This document shows positions 32,755-42,198 of a DNA stretch of 64,000 nucleotides, piece by piece. Each line of letters begins with the position of its first letter. Position 1 is the stretch's first letter. The stretch covers positions 4,317,501 through 4,381,500 of the forward strand of contig NZ_CP083952.1 in assembly GCF_006442545.2 (NCBI RefSeq), in the 5' to 3' direction. Position numbers and translations under genes: made by a program. The notes under the pieces were generated by a model. The model made no database searches. It was not told the DNA's origin and saw only the letters and a list, made by a program, of their open reading frames with translations. The stretch comes from Mesorhizobium sp. B2-1-8. GTDB lineage: Bacteria > Pseudomonadota > Alphaproteobacteria > Rhizobiales > Rhizobiaceae.

Positions 32755-33243
32755 ATGTTGACACGGCCAACGACGCACAACCACCTTGCTGAAAGGGTCC
32801 GGCGACTCTTCGGCACGGCACCGTGTCGTCTGCAGGTTGCCGCCCTGCCCTGGCGCGATGTCGGGAACGGCGTCGAGGTCATGCTGATCACCAGCCGCGA
32901 TACTGGCCGCTGGGTGTTGCCGAAAGGCTGGCCGGAAGCCAAGGAGCCGCTCTGCGAAGCCGCCGCGCGCGAGGCCGCAGAAGAAGCCGGTTTGCGCGGC
33001 AACATCTCCCATCTCGAAGCCGGCCGCTATTTCTATGCCAAGGTTCTGGCTTCGGGCGAAGAAGTGCCTTGCGAGGTGCTGGTGTTTCCGCTGCATGTCG
33101 ACAAGATCGCCGACCGCTGGAAGGAAAAAAATTCCCGCACACGCAGGTGGGTCAGTTCCAGCGAGGCCGTGCGCATGGTCAATGAGCCCGACCTCTGTCA
33201 GATCATCGCCTATTTCTGCGCCGACCCGCGCAGGTTCTCCTGA
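32755..33243 (+). CDS. NUDIX hydrolase (DIPP-like)
   Basis: A 162-residue NUDIX protein with a standard box 'GWPEAKEPLCEAAAREAAEE'. 'WVLPKGWPE' and the overall size resemble the diphosphoinositol-polyphosphate/diadenosine-polyphosphate group. The substrate is not known. The start ATG lacks a clear ribosome site. The 209-bp interval before it contains a T-run after gpt (32560-32564) behind a short 5-bp stem, a weak terminator. Confidence 0.88.
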   Translation: MLTRPTTHNHLAERVRRLFGTAPCRLQVAALPWRDVGNGVEVMLITSRDTGRWVLPKGWPEAKEPLCEAAAREAAEEAGLRGNISHLEAGRYFYAKVLASGEEVPCEVLVFPLHVDKIADRWKEKNSRTRRWVSSSEAVRMVNEPDLCQIIAYFCADPRRFS

Positions 33244-33347
33244 GCGCACGTGTATCGCGACAGATTCACAACTATGTGATGCACCGCGTGTGAATGGTTT
33301 GCTAATTTTTCTTCGATAGAAATGGGCCAGTCTGGCGCGTTTCATCG

Positions 33348-33659
33348 ATGGCGAATCCTGTAAAACCATTTCAGCAAGAGTCCCCTGAGCCGCAGCGCGA
33401 GCATCGGCCACGCGTGCTCAAAGGTGGAACGATCATCACCGGGATCCGGAATTCAGAAATCGGTTGCATGGTGCGCGACCAGCATGCGGGCGGCGCCGAA
33501 CTGAAAATCCCGCTCGAGTCCCGGGTTCCCGACCAATTCCTTCTTTATGTGCCGCTCGACGGCGTCGCCTATCGCTGCGAAGTCCGCTGGCGCCGCAATG
33601 ACCGGATCGGCGTACAGTTCACCGGTACCGAGCCCAAGCCGAAGCGACACTACGGCTGA
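33348..33659 (+). CDS. Single PilZ-domain protein
   Basis: A 103-residue PilZ-like protein with 'CMVRDQHAGGAELKI' and 'VPLDGVAYRCEVRWRRNDRI', sharing its plan and many residues with the 95-residue protein at 25465-25752. The N-terminal RxxxR is weak ('REHRPRVLK'). Like its relative, it may be a degenerate c-di-GMP binder or partner. A partial terminator-like structure and a T-run (33685-33690) follow. Confidence 0.82.
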   Translation: MANPVKPFQQESPEPQREHRPRVLKGGTIITGIRNSEIGCMVRDQHAGGAELKIPLESRVPDQFLLYVPLDGVAYRCEVRWRRNDRIGVQFTGTEPKPKRHYG

Positions 33660-33791
33660 CTCCCTGCGCATCCGCTTGCCGGGCTTTTTTGACCCCGCCG
33701 GACAGTCTTGACGCAGCCCGCGTAGGCGGACCGGTGATCGCAAATGCCTGCCGCCGGAAAATGGCCGCCACAGCGGCCCATTCTATCCACG

Positions 33792-33800
33792 TTATCCACA
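33792..33800 (+). promoter_or_regulatory. DnaA-box-like site
   Basis: 'ttatccaca' matches the DnaA box consensus TTATNCACA exactly. A half-match ('ctatccac') lies 10 bp to the left. The site lies 530 bp before nrdJ. A single box may occur by chance. Confidence 0.35.
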
Positions 33801-33849
33801 TGTGTGACACACAAGATGTTGGGGTCACAAAAGCTACGCAAACGAATCC

Positions 33850-33933
33850 TTGACGGCTCGAAACGAGTCGCCTTTTATAGGCCATGCGCTCCTGTTGAGA
33901 GCGCGACCGGAAAGTTCTGAGCCCGGTCTTTTT
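33850..33933 (+). ncRNA. Candidate short terminated transcript upstream of nrdJ
   Basis: 'ttgacg' (33850-33855) and 'tttata' (33874-33879) could form a promoter with 18-bp spacing. About ten bases further a hairpin 'gcgctc'/'gagcgc' begins. Then 'gaccgg'/'ccggtc' (33905-33910 with 33923-33928) is followed by TTTTT, an intrinsic terminator. The RNA would be about 45-50 nt. A four-codon ORF (Met-Arg-Ser-Cys, 33885-33899) overlaps its start. A small RNA or an attenuated leader are both possible. Confidence 0.4.
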
Positions 33934-34055
33934 CCCGGATTATGTGCGTTTTGCCCGCATTTCCGCCTGTTTACGAGGCCGGCGGAAGCGTTGGGATCGT
34001 GGGGTGGTGGGGCGACGAAAGGGAGAATTGTCGGACTGGAATAAATTGTCTGTTA

Positions 34056-34071
34056 ACACTATATTTAGTGT
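34056..34071 (+). promoter_or_regulatory. NrdR box
   Basis: 'acactatatttagtgt' fits the NrdR consensus ACACWATATWTWGTGT. A second, degraded copy (10 of 16 positions) ends at 34100. Pairs of such boxes near ribonucleotide reductase promoters mediate repression by the ATP/dATP-sensing repressor NrdR. The start-to-start distance here is 29 bp, slightly short of the usual three helical turns. Confidence 0.82.
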
Positions 34072-34104
34072 TTGCAGACAGGTTCGACGCTAGATAGTGT
34101 GAAT

Positions 34105-34248
34105 TTCCCTCAGGTGAGGGAATCGAAAAATTCAGTTTTGAGGGACCCGCGGGGTCGGTTGGCAGCCTCGGCAAACGCTCGGCAAGGCGTTTTGTCGTGT
34201 GCGTGGCCGCGCCCGCGAAGAGGAGATGCCGGCATTGTTCGCAATGCC
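34105..34248 (+). promoter_or_regulatory. Structured nrdJ leader
   Basis: Two simple hairpins are visible: 'ttccctca' with 'tgagggaa' (34105-34122, 2-nt centre) and 'ggcattg' with 'caatgcc' closed by a TTCG tetraloop (34231-34248). I do not see the conserved cobalamin-riboswitch elements, although the enzyme needs B12. Confidence 0.5.
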
Positions 34249-34333
34249 AGCAAACGGCGGACTGCGCGTTTCGTCTTTGGGGGCAGAAATCCCCCGATGA
34301 AAGCGCTATATATAGACAAAAGGGACCGGACCA

Positions 34334-37300
34334 ATGCGCATCGAGCGTCGTTTCACCAAGCCAGGACATGCAGGCCAAGAAGGGGCCGCTTACGCGGAGA
34401 TCGAATTCCGCAAGGCGCTTTCCGAGATCAAGAATCCGGATGGCTCGGTGGTGTTCCGCTTGGACAACATCGATGTGCCGGCGCAGTTCTCCCAGGTCGC
34501 CGCCGACATCCTGGCCCAGAAATATTTCCGCAAGGCCGGCGTTCCCGCGCGCCTGAAGAAGGTCGAGGAGAACGACGTCCCCTCCTTCCTGTGGCGCTCC
34601 GTCGCCGATGAGGTCGAGCTCGCCAAGCTGCCGGAAGCCGAGCGCTACGGTTCCGAGATCGACGCCCGCCAGGTCTTCGACCGGCTGGCCGGCACCTGGA
34701 CCTATTGGGGCTGGAAGGGCGGCTACTTCAAGGCGTCGGAGGAAGATGCGCGCGCCTTCCGCGACGAGCTTGCCTATATGCTGGCCACCCAGCGCGTCGC
34801 GCCGAATTCGCCGCAATGGTTCAACACCGGCCTGCACTGGGCCTACGGCATCGACGGTCCGAGCCAGGGTCACTTCTATGTCGACCCCTTCACCGGTAAG
34901 CTGACCAAGTCGAAGTCCTCCTACGAGCATCCGCAGCCGCATGCCTGCTTCATCCAGGGCGTGCAGGACGACCTCGTCAACGAGGGCGGCATCATGGATC
35001 TGTGGGTGCGAGAAGCGCGCCTGTTCAAATATGGCTCCGGCACCGGCTCGAACTTCTCGCTGCTGCGCGGCGAAGGCGAAAAGCTGTCCGGCGGCGGCCG
35101 CTCGTCCGGCCTGATGAGCTTCCTCAAGATCGGCGACCGTGCGGCGGGCGCCATCAAGTCGGGCGGCACGACGCGCCGCGCGGCGAAAATGGTCATCGTC
35201 GACGCCGACCACCCCGACATCGAGGAATTCATCGACTGGAAGGTCAATGAAGAGCAGAAGGTCGCCTCGCTGGTGACCGGCTCCAAGATCGTCAAGAAGC
35301 ATCTCGAAGCGATCATGAAGGCCTGCGTCAACTGCGAAGGCCATGACGACGACTGCTTCGATCCGGCCGTCAACACGGCGCTGAAGCGCGAAATCAAGGC
35401 GGCCAAGAAATCGGCGGTGCCGGAAAACTACATCTATCGCGTCATCCAGTTCGCCAAGCAGGGCTACACCTCGATGTCGTTCAAGACCTACGACACCGAC
35501 TGGGATTCTGACGCCTACCTGACGGTCTCGGGCCAGAACTCCAACAATTCGGTGTCGCTGAAGGACAATTTCCTGCGCGCCGTCGAGACCGACGCCGACT
35601 GGCACCTGACCGCCCGCAAGGACGGCAAGGTCTTGAAGACGCTGAAGGCGCGGGACCTGTGGGAAAAGATCGGCTACGCCGCCTGGGCGTCGGCCGATCC
35701 GGGCCTGCATTTCAACACGACGATGAACGACTGGCACACCTGCGCTTCGGCGGGTGCGATCCGGGCCTCCAACCCGTGCTCGGAATACATGTTCCTCGAC
35801 GACACGGCCTGCAATCTCGCCTCGATCAACCTGCTCCCCTACCGCAACGCCGACGGCACGATCGATATCGCTGCCTACGAGCACACCGTGCGGCTGTGGA
35901 CCATGGTTCTCGAAATCTCGGTGATGATGGCGCAGTTCCCGTCGAAGGAGATCGCCAAGCTTTCCTACGACTACCGCACGCTCGGTCTCGGCTACGCCAA
36001 TATCGGCGGCCTGCTGATGACCTCGGGCATTCCCTACGATTCCGACGAGGGCCGCGCCATCTGCGCCGCGCTGACGGCTATCATGACCGGCGTCGCCTAC
36101 TCGACCTCGGCGGAAATGGCGTCCGAGCTCGGCGCCTTCCCCGATTATGACCGCAACGCCCAGAACATGCTGCGCGTCATGCGCAATCATCGCCGCGCCG
36201 CCTATGGCGACAAGGATGGTTACGAAAAACTCGCCGTCAATCCGGTGCCTCTCGTGGCGTCGGACCTGAAGCAGCAGGATTTGGCCACCCACGCCAAGGC
36301 CGCCTGGGACCGCGCCATCGAACTCGGCGAGGAGCACGGCTACCGCAACGCGCAGGCAACCGTGATCGCGCCGACCGGCACGATCGGCCTGGTCATGGAT
36401 TGCGACACCACCGGCATCGAGCCCGACTTCGCCCTGGTGAAGTTCAAGAAGCTCGCCGGCGGCGGCTATTTCAAGATCATCAACCGCGCCGTGCCGGAAG
36501 CGCTGCGCACGCTCGGTTACTCCGAGAGCCAGATCGCCGAGATCGAGGCCTACGCCGTCGGTCACGGCAATCTCAACCAGGCGCCGGCCGTCAACCCCGG
36601 CTCGCTCAGGGCCAAGGGCTTTACCGATGACAAGATCGCGGCGCTCAACGCCGCGCTGAAGTCGGCCTTCGACATCAAGTTCGTCTTCAACCAGTGGACG
36701 CTCGGCGCCGACTGGGTGAAGGAGACTTTCGGCTTCACCGACGAACAGCTCAACGACTTCTCGTTCGAAATGCTGCCGGCGCTGGGTTTCTCCCGGAAGG
36801 ACATCGAGGCCGCCAACATCCATGTCTGCGGTGCGATGACGCTGGAAGGCGCGCCCTTCCTCAAGGCCGAACATCTGGCGGTGTTCGACTGCGCCAGCCC
36901 GTGCGGCAAGATCGGCAAGCGCTCGCTTTCGATCAACAGCCACATCCAGATGATGGCGGCGGCGCAGCCCTTCATCTCCGGTGCCATCTCCAAGACCATC
37001 AACATGCCGAACGACGCGACGGTGGAGGACGCCAAGAGCGCCTACATGCTGTCCTGGAAGCTGGCGCTGAAGGCCAACGCGCTCTACCGCGACGGCTCGA
37101 AGCTGTCGCAGCCGCTCAATGCCTCGCTGCTCGCCGATGGCGAGGAGGATGAGGACGATGCGGTCGAGCAGCTGATACAGGCACCGGCGGCAGCGCGCGC
37201 GGCGCAGATCACCGAGCGCATCGTCGAGCGCATCATCGAACGCGTGTCGCGCGAGCAGGAGAAGCTGCCTGGCCGCCGCAAGGGTTATACGCAGAAGGCC

Positions 37301-38125
37301 AAGATCGGTGGCAACACCATCTTCCTGCGCACCGGCGAGTATGACGATGGCCGTCTCGGCGAGATCTTCATCGACATGAACAAGGAAGGCGCCACGCTGC
37401 GTGGCCTTCTCAACAATTTCGCCATCGCGATTTCGCTCGGCCTGCAATATGGCGTGCCGCTCGACGAATATGTGCACGCCTTCACTTTCACCAAGTTCGA
37501 ACCGGCCGGCATGGTCATCGGCAACGATGCCATCAAGAGCGCGACGTCGATCCTCGACTACGTGTTCCGTGAACTGGCCATCTCCTATCTCGGCCGCAAC
37601 GATCTCGCCCATGTCGACCAGTCGGACTTCTCCAACACCGCACTTGGCCGCGGCATCAGCGAAGGCAAGACCGACGCCGTCTCCAAGGGCCTGACCCGCG
37701 GCTCGCCGGTAAAGCTGGTTTCGAGGGCAGGCGAGCCGAAGGGTTTTGCCGGTTCCTCCGGCACCCCTGCCCGTTCGGCGCCGACAGCCTTCTCCGGCTC
37801 CAACGTGCTGGCGCTGAAGCCGGCGAGCGACGAGGCGGTCGCCTACAAGCGCGACTATGAGGAGCGGGCCAAGGAATTGGCGGAAGACATCGCCTTCGAG
37901 GAAGCGGCCTCCGATGCCTCGAGCGATACCACCGCGGCACTGTTCACCGACACGGCCGCCCAGGAAGCGGCCGAGGCGAAGAAACTCGCCGCCGACCGCC
38001 GCGCCAAGTCGCTGCTGCAAGGCTACACCGGCAATTCCTGCTCCGAGTGCCAGAACTTTACCATGGTAAGGAATGGGACTTGCGAGAAGTGCGATACGTG
38101 TGGCGCCACGAGCGGTTGCAGCTGA
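34334..38125 (+). CDS. nrdJ: Vitamin B12-dependent (class II) ribonucleoside-diphosphate reductase
   Basis: A 1263-residue class II ribonucleotide reductase, which makes deoxyribonucleotides with adenosylcobalamin as radical source, with or without oxygen. '[14 protein letters not shown]', '[11 protein letters not shown]', '[20 protein letters not shown]' and the glycine-rich '[18 protein letters not shown]' are family blocks. The C-terminus ends in a cysteine cluster, '[20 protein letters not shown]' and onward, used for thiol exchange and metal binding. Length matches alphaproteobacterial NrdJ. 'aggga' precedes the ATG. Upstream is an NrdR box; a strong terminator follows. Confidence 0.97.
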   Translation: MRIERRFTKPGHAGQEGAAYAEIEFRKALSEIKNPDGSVVFRLDNIDVPAQFSQVAADILAQKYFRKAGVPARLKKVEENDVPSFLWRSVADEVELAKLPEAERYGSEIDARQVFDRLAGTWTYWGWKGGYFKASEEDARAFRDELAYMLATQRVAPNSPQWFNTGLHWAYGIDGPSQGHFYVDPFTGKLTKSKSSYEHPQPHACFIQGVQDDLVNEGGIMDLWVREARLFKYGSGTGSNFSLLRGEGEKLSGGGRSSGLMSFLKIGDRAAGAIKSGGTTRRAAKMVIVDADHPDIEEFIDWKVNEEQKVASLVTGSKIVKKHLEAIMKACVNCEGHDDDCFDPAVNTALKREIKAAKKSAVPENYIYRVIQFAKQGYTSMSFKTYDTDWDSDAYLTVSGQNSNNSVSLKDNFLRAVETDADWHLTARKDGKVLKTLKARDLWEKIGYAAWASADPGLHFNTTMNDWHTCASAGAIRASNPCSEYMFLDDTACNLASINLLPYRNADGTIDIAAYEHTVRLWTMVLEISVMMAQFPSKEIAKLSYDYRTLGLGYANIGGLLMTSGIPYDSDEGRAICAALTAIMTGVAYSTSAEMASELGAFPDYDRNAQNMLRVMRNHRRAAYGDKDGYEKLAVNPVPLVASDLKQQDLATHAKAAWDRAIELGEEHGYRNAQATVIAPTGTIGLVMDCDTTGIEPDFALVKFKKLAGGGYFKIINRAVPEALRTLGYSESQIAEIEAYAVGHGNLNQAPAVNPGSLRAKGFTDDKIAALNAALKSAFDIKFVFNQWTLGADWVKETFGFTDEQLNDFSFEMLPALGFSRKDIEAANIHVCGAMTLEGAPFLKAEHLAVFDCASPCGKIGKRSLSINSHIQMMAAAQPFISGAISKTINMPNDATVEDAKSAYMLSWKLALKANALYRDGSKLSQPLNASLLADGEEDEDDAVEQLIQAPAAARAAQITERIVERIIERVSREQEKLPGRRKGYTQKAKIGGNTIFLRTGEYDDGRLGEIFIDMNKEGATLRGLLNNFAIAISLGLQYGVPLDEYVHAFTFTKFEPAGMVIGNDAIKSATSILDYVFRELAISYLGRNDLAHVDQSDFSNTALGRGISEGKTDAVSKGLTRGSPVKLVSRAGEPKGFAGSSGTPARSAPTAFSGSNVLALKPASDEAVAYKRDYEERAKELAEDIAFEEAASDASSDTTAALFTDTAAQEAAEAKKLAADRRAKSLLQGYTGNSCSECQNFTMVRNGTCEKCDTCGATSGCS

Positions 38126-38154
38126 GAATCTAAGGCACTTCCTATTCACGGTAT

Positions 38155-38190
38155 CCGAGGCCGGCCCGAGAGGGTCGGCCTCGGTGTTTT
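38155..38190 (+). terminator. Intrinsic terminator of nrdJ
   Basis: A 13-bp stem (38155-38167 with 38172-38184, one G-T pair) with a GAGA loop, followed by 'tgtttt'. It lies 30 bp after the nrdJ stop. Confidence 0.88.
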
Positions 38191-38337
38191 GTTCGACCGA
38201 CCTTACGACCGAACCGATGATGTTACGGTGCTTTTCCCGACGCACTTGTCGATCGGCGGGCGTGATAGTGCGAGTTCTTCGGCACGGCAGTTACCCGTCA
38301 CTGACGCAACCAGGTCAGGTTGATCAGCCCCATCGCG

Positions 38338-38859
38338 CTATTCATCGCTGCATCCCGTCAAGGAAAAGGCATCCCAGGCTGAGCCATCGGGGTTGGCGTT
38401 GGCGAAGTCGGGCCATTCGCTGAACGTCGCACCGAACTGCGGCAGCAACAGCCCTTTCGGTGCCGGTGTCGCTTCGTGGGAATTCAGCTGCTCGGCGCCG
38501 CCTCCGGTCAGGGCGTAGATCTGCCCGTCCCATATCCTGCACAGCCCGCTGCCGTCCTGCAGACCCGCTTCGAGGTCGCCGTCGGTGCAGGTGTGGCGGA
38601 TGGTGCCGAGCGGAAATGAATTTTTGCCGTTGGTCCAGGTAATGTCGGCCGGCAGGCTTATGTCGGTATGGGGCACGGTCAGCGAGAACACCTGCGTCGT
38701 CAGTGCCGCCGGTTCGTTGTCGAGCGGCCGGAATTGCATGACCGCGCCCGAGCGTGGCTCCTGATAGGTGGCGTGGCTCAGCAGGCATTCCTTGGCGCTC
38801 GCCGCTTGCATGAGCCCTAGCGAACCCAGGACAACAAAGGCCAGTTTGCGAATGATCAT
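38338..38859 (-). CDS. Secreted hypothetical protein
   Basis: A 173-residue protein with a signal peptide ending near 'QAASAKE' (about residue 22). The mature part contains cysteines in 'KECLLSH', 'RHTCTDG', 'GLCRIWDG' and 'LTGCSDE', likely disulfide-bonded in the periplasm. No known domain is recognised. The ATG at 38859 was selected because it starts the signal sequence; the longer frame has no ribosome site. Confidence 0.75.
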   Translation of the reverse strand: MIIRKLAFVVLGSLGLMQAASAKECLLSHATYQEPRSGAVMQFRPLDNEPAALTTQVFSLTVPHTDISLPADITWTNGKNSFPLGTIRHTCTDGDLEAGLQDGSGLCRIWDGQIYALTGGGAEQLNSHEATPAPKGLLLPQFGATFSEWPDFANANPDGSAWDAFSLTGCSDE

Positions 38860-39039
38860 CGAAATCTCGGGGAAAGCGTTGTGAAGCAAGGCCGGCTGCG
38901 TGCCGGGCTGCACAGTCGCATCATCCGTGCAAAACCATAAGCGAAATCCGGAACCGCTGCGTTTATCGCACGTCGATCGAAACTTGCCCCACGCAAACCA
39001 GCAATCTGTATGATCAGACGACGGCCCAGGGGGACAAGG

Positions 39040-39399
39040 ATGCAGCGTTTGGCAATGATCATGGCAATCTCCGCAACTGCGATTGTGCCGGCCGCAGCGG
39101 CAGCGCCCTATGTCGGGACTTGGTCCAGGGACAGGTTGAACTGCCGTGCGACCGCCGACGTCCAGCGCCAGACTGTCTTCACCGTGGATCAATCGGCCCT
39201 GTCGTTTCCCAACCTCGGCTGCGAGCACGCGAGCTTCCGCAAAACCGCCACCGGTTGGGTGGTTCGCGCCAGCCAGTGTTATGGCGAGGACCCATCGCTT
39301 GACGAGCCATTTTCCCGCATCATCCATATCAAAAGAGATGGCGCGACGGTGCGATTGACCTGGCGGGGATTCGATAGCGGACCTCTCGTGCGCTGCTGA
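39040..39399 (+). CDS. Secreted hypothetical protein
   Basis: A 119-residue protein with a signal peptide (about 1-23, 'ISATAIVPAAAAAPY'). Four cysteines lie in the mature domain ('RLNCRATAD', 'NLGCEHASF', 'SQCYGED' and a C-terminal cysteine). The 'YVGTWSRDRLNC' opening recalls small lipocalin-like or secreted domain proteins, but I cannot assign a family. It is divergent from the previous gene. Confidence 0.7.
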   Translation: MQRLAMIMAISATAIVPAAAAAPYVGTWSRDRLNCRATADVQRQTVFTVDQSALSFPNLGCEHASFRKTATGWVVRASQCYGEDPSLDEPFSRIIHIKRDGATVRLTWRGFDSGPLVRC

Positions 39400-39411
39400 A
39401 GGCGGCGACGC

Positions 39412-40386
39412 TCAGACCAGTCCGACCAGCAAGGCCGAGCCGCCGAGAAAGCCTGCCGAACAGACCCACAGCAGCCAGAGCCCGCGCACCCGGCATTCGA
39501 GCACCGCCGAGGCGGGATTGGCGGGGTCATAATGCACGTCGACCTTGCCGCTCTCGACATACCGCCTCGCCTGACCGCCGACGAGGCCGGGCAGCGAGGG
39601 CGTCACGCTGGCGCCGAAAGCGACGCGATCGGCGCTGTAGCGCTGTCCGGCGACACCATAGCTGTAGACGATGCGGGATTTGAAGACAGTGCGCCAAGGC
39701 CGGTAGCCTTCGAACCTGTCGCGGGTCTTGATCGCCTGCAGGCCGGACGCATCGATACGGCCGGCGGTGGTCGGCCATTTTGTCGCCTGCTCGGCCATCG
39801 ATTTCTGGGCAAAGCCCATGCGCAGCACAAAAAGACCCATGAACAGCAGGAACGCCGCGGCGCCGAGGTTCTGCGGCTTGGGCAAATGCGGCCCGATTGC
39901 CTCCATCACGCCACCGACGGAAAACACCAGCACCAGCGCACCAACCACCAGCCCCGCCGAAAGCTGGACCATGAACTTGAAGGCGCCATCCGGCATGGTG
40001 CGCTCGATCACCGCCTTGCCCGGACTGGACGGGTCATAGAACACGGTTACCGCCGCGCCGCGCGGAAACCGCGCAAGGGTTTCCGCGACTTCGAAATTTC
40101 CGAGGTTCTCCTGCACGCTGTAGTGCGAACTTTGGAATGTCTTGCCGCCCACCTTGTACTCATAGGTGATGGCCGGAAAATTGCGGATTTCGGTCGAAGT
40201 GCTGCTTTCCGAGCCAGTGCCCGAGCTTGTCACCTCGCGCGCCTCGACACGCGACGAGACGATCTTTCCAGGCGTCGGCAACCAGCGGCTGGCGGCCTTG
40301 ACCTCTCGCCATTTCAGGAAGGTGACGATCGACAGCATGCCGGCGACCGTGCAGGCAAAGCCAACCAATAGAAATTTGAGCTCCAA
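39412..40386 (-). CDS. DUF3592 family membrane protein
   Basis: A protein of about 324 residues with two DUF3592 units: 'TPGKIVSSRVEAREV' to 'VFYDPSSPGKAVIE', and 'TAGRIDASGLQAIKTRD' to 'VHYDPANPASAVLE'. Each has the YDPxxP signature. Four membrane segments separate and flank the units. Function unknown. The start is uncertain. TTG at 40386 opens the first membrane helix, but an upstream start in the long frame cannot be excluded. Confidence 0.85.
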   Translation of the reverse strand: MELKFLLVGFACTVAGMLSIVTFLKWREVKAASRWLPTPGKIVSSRVEAREVTSSGTGSESSTSTEIRNFPAITYEYKVGGKTFQSSHYSVQENLGNFEVAETLARFPRGAAVTVFYDPSSPGKAVIERTMPDGAFKFMVQLSAGLVVGALVLVFSVGGVMEAIGPHLPKPQNLGAAAFLLFMGLFVLRMGFAQKSMAEQATKWPTTAGRIDASGLQAIKTRDRFEGYRPWRTVFKSRIVYSYGVAGQRYSADRVAFGASVTPSLPGLVGGQARRYVESGKVDVHYDPANPASAVLECRVRGLWLLWVCSAGFLGGSALLVGLV

Positions 40387-40570
40387 CTCGCCCCCCGACG
40401 ACCAAGAGTGCAGCAGCCCGCATATAGACAGCACGGCGCCGGAAATGTCTCGTCTATTCGCAAGATTGGGAAATGAACGCCGGCAACGCCATCCGCACGA
40501 CGACGTGATAAAAGGACCACTTGACGATCGACCCGATCGGATAAATTCCAGGAAGACAACAGCCGGGACG

Positions 40571-40765
40571 ATGCGCATGAGTGACAAAGCCGACGACGAA
40601 ACCGATATCGTGAACCAGCTCGCCTATGTCAGGGCCGATCCGACCCAGCACGACACGCTGACGCTTCTCGCCATGATCGATGCCGCCATCGCCGAGATCA
40701 TGAGCCTGAGGACGCGGCTGCGGCTGTGCGAGGAAAAGAACGCCGGAAGCAACCAGTTCCGATAG
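40571..40765 (+). CDS. Small hypothetical protein
   Basis: A 64-residue acidic, helical protein ('TLTLLAMIDAAIAEIMSLRT'), no known domain. ATG codons at 40571 and 40577 are both possible; 'ggga' lies closest to the latter. It is divergent from the DUF3592 gene. Coding-like composition and isolation from other frames give moderate support. Confidence 0.6.
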   Translation: MRMSDKADDETDIVNQLAYVRADPTQHDTLTLLAMIDAAIAEIMSLRTRLRLCEEKNAGSNQFR

Positions 40766-40799
40766 GGACGAGCGCCCGGGCGACGGACGGTATCCGGCC

Positions 40800-41873
40800 C
40801 TAGTCCGAGTCAGCCATCATCTGCCTGCCGCCACCGCCGGCCCAGGCGCGCCATTGCCGCTCATCGCCGTGGAAGACGTTGAGATCGATGCGGCCGGTCA
40901 CGCCATGCGACAGGCCGGAGCCGGAATACTGCCAGAACAGCCACTTGCGATCGGGATAGACCTTTGACGGATGCCGGGCCACAGCGCGCAGCCAGAACGG
41001 GTAGTCCGGGAAGGCGCCCTGAAGGTTGTCGCGATAGAAATCCGGCGCCGTGTAGATGATCGGCCGCTGGCCATAGTGGCGCTCCAGCTTGTCCATGAAC
41101 ACCTGCATCTTCTCCAGCACCTTTTCGCGCGACGGGCGCCGCTGGCAGCTGGAGTCGCCGTTCCACTCGACGTCGATCACCGGCGGCAGCGCGCCCTCCA
41201 CCTTCGGCACGTTGCGGATGAACCAATCGGCCTGCTCGCCGGCGGTGCGGCACCAGTAGAAGAAGTGATAGGCCCCGCGCTTCAGGCCGGCGGCGTCGGC
41301 GCCGCGCCAGTTCCTGGTGAACATCGGGTCGAGATGGTCGCCGCCGTCGGTCGCCTTGATGTAGGCGAAGTTGGCGCCCTGGGTGCGCAGCTTCTCCCAA
41401 TTCACGTCGCCTTGCCAGCGCGACACGTCGACACCATGCACGGCAAGGTGACGGGGCGACGAGCGGCCGAAATTGATCGGCTTGGCATCGCGGAAGCCGT
41501 AGCGCGTGACCGGGCCTGCAAGCATGGGCGGCGCCGCCCGCGACAACAGTTTCGGCGGCGACACCAGGGCAGCCTCCTCGATCGGCGGCTCGACGCTGTC
41601 GGGCAGTTCGGGTGCGGGAAACGCCACCGTCTCTTCCTCCGCAAGGCCGAAGGGCCGAGCGGTGTCGTCCTCGGGCGCAACCTCAACCCGATTGCGCGCC
41701 GCGTTTGCCTTGGCCACCGGAACGGATGTGATCGGCGCGCTTGGCCGCACCACCGAACTGGTCGTCTCATTGGACGGCTTCTGCATGTCGAGCGCGTCCA
41801 TGCCCGATGTCGACGAACAGCCGGCAAGGCACAGCGATGCGATCACGAAACTGATGACGCCTGGTAACCGCAT
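40800..41873 (-). CDS. GH25-family lysozyme-like lipoprotein
   Basis: A 357-residue lipoprotein. The lipobox 'LCLAGC' puts the lipidated cysteine at residue 19. A low-complexity linker (about 20-140) leads to a glycoside hydrolase family 25 domain. Family 25 acids are visible in 'HGVDVSRWQGDVNWEK' and 'PPVIDVEWN'. 'WLFWQYSGSG' and 'GRIDLNVFHG' are further signatures. It probably hydrolyses peptidoglycan in the periplasm. Confidence 0.92.
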   Translation of the reverse strand: MRLPGVISFVIASLCLAGCSSTSGMDALDMQKPSNETTSSVVRPSAPITSVPVAKANAARNRVEVAPEDDTARPFGLAEEETVAFPAPELPDSVEPPIEEAALVSPPKLLSRAAPPMLAGPVTRYGFRDAKPINFGRSSPRHLAVHGVDVSRWQGDVNWEKLRTQGANFAYIKATDGGDHLDPMFTRNWRGADAAGLKRGAYHFFYWCRTAGEQADWFIRNVPKVEGALPPVIDVEWNGDSSCQRRPSREKVLEKMQVFMDKLERHYGQRPIIYTAPDFYRDNLQGAFPDYPFWLRAVARHPSKVYPDRKWLFWQYSGSGLSHGVTGRIDLNVFHGDERQWRAWAGGGGRQMMADSD

Positions 41874-42060
41874 CTGGACCTGTACTCAAACACAACAGAC
41901 CGAAGGCGACGGCCGACGGACAACCAGACGAGTTATGAACGAGAAATTACCAATAAAGTTTGAATCAAGTTTTTTACCATGGCTGTGGCCCCTTTCAGAC
42001 AGTCGCAGGAGCGGCCCGGCCAAGCCTTGACAGCGCCATGATATGGCTGTTGAGAACGGT

Positions 42061-42174
42061 ATGCGGCGTATGCGCCGGCGTTCCCATGAATCTCGAAAAG
42101 GCGCCGGGCCACGCGGCTGGCTCGTCAACGACAAGCTCGACCAACTCAGGAGCCTGCTCGACAGCGGCAGCTGA
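42061..42174 (+). CDS. Possible 37-residue peptide
   Basis: A short frame starting with ATG encodes a very basic N-terminus (MRRMRRRS) and a helical end 'GWLVNDKLDQLRSLLD'. A 'ttgaca' box lies at 42027-42032, with no good -10. It ends 24 bp before the dedA GTG. It may be a small membrane-active or leader peptide, or chance. The rest of 41874-42198 contains no gene. Confidence 0.35.
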   Translation: MRRMRRRSHESRKGAGPRGWLVNDKLDQLRSLLDSGS

Positions 42175-42198
42175 GGAACACTTTCAAAGGGAGCTTGC

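Noticed and set aside
33660..34333. Cobalamin riboswitch ahead of nrdJ
   Set aside because: Expected on biological grounds, but the conserved B12-box and core segments are not visible by eye. A covariance search would be decisive.
33971..38245. A 1424-codon open frame on the minus strand opposite nrdJ
   Set aside because: It is the complement of a highly GC-biased real gene. Its product is low-complexity, Arg/Gly/Leu-rich, and matches no family, while nrdJ is unmistakable.
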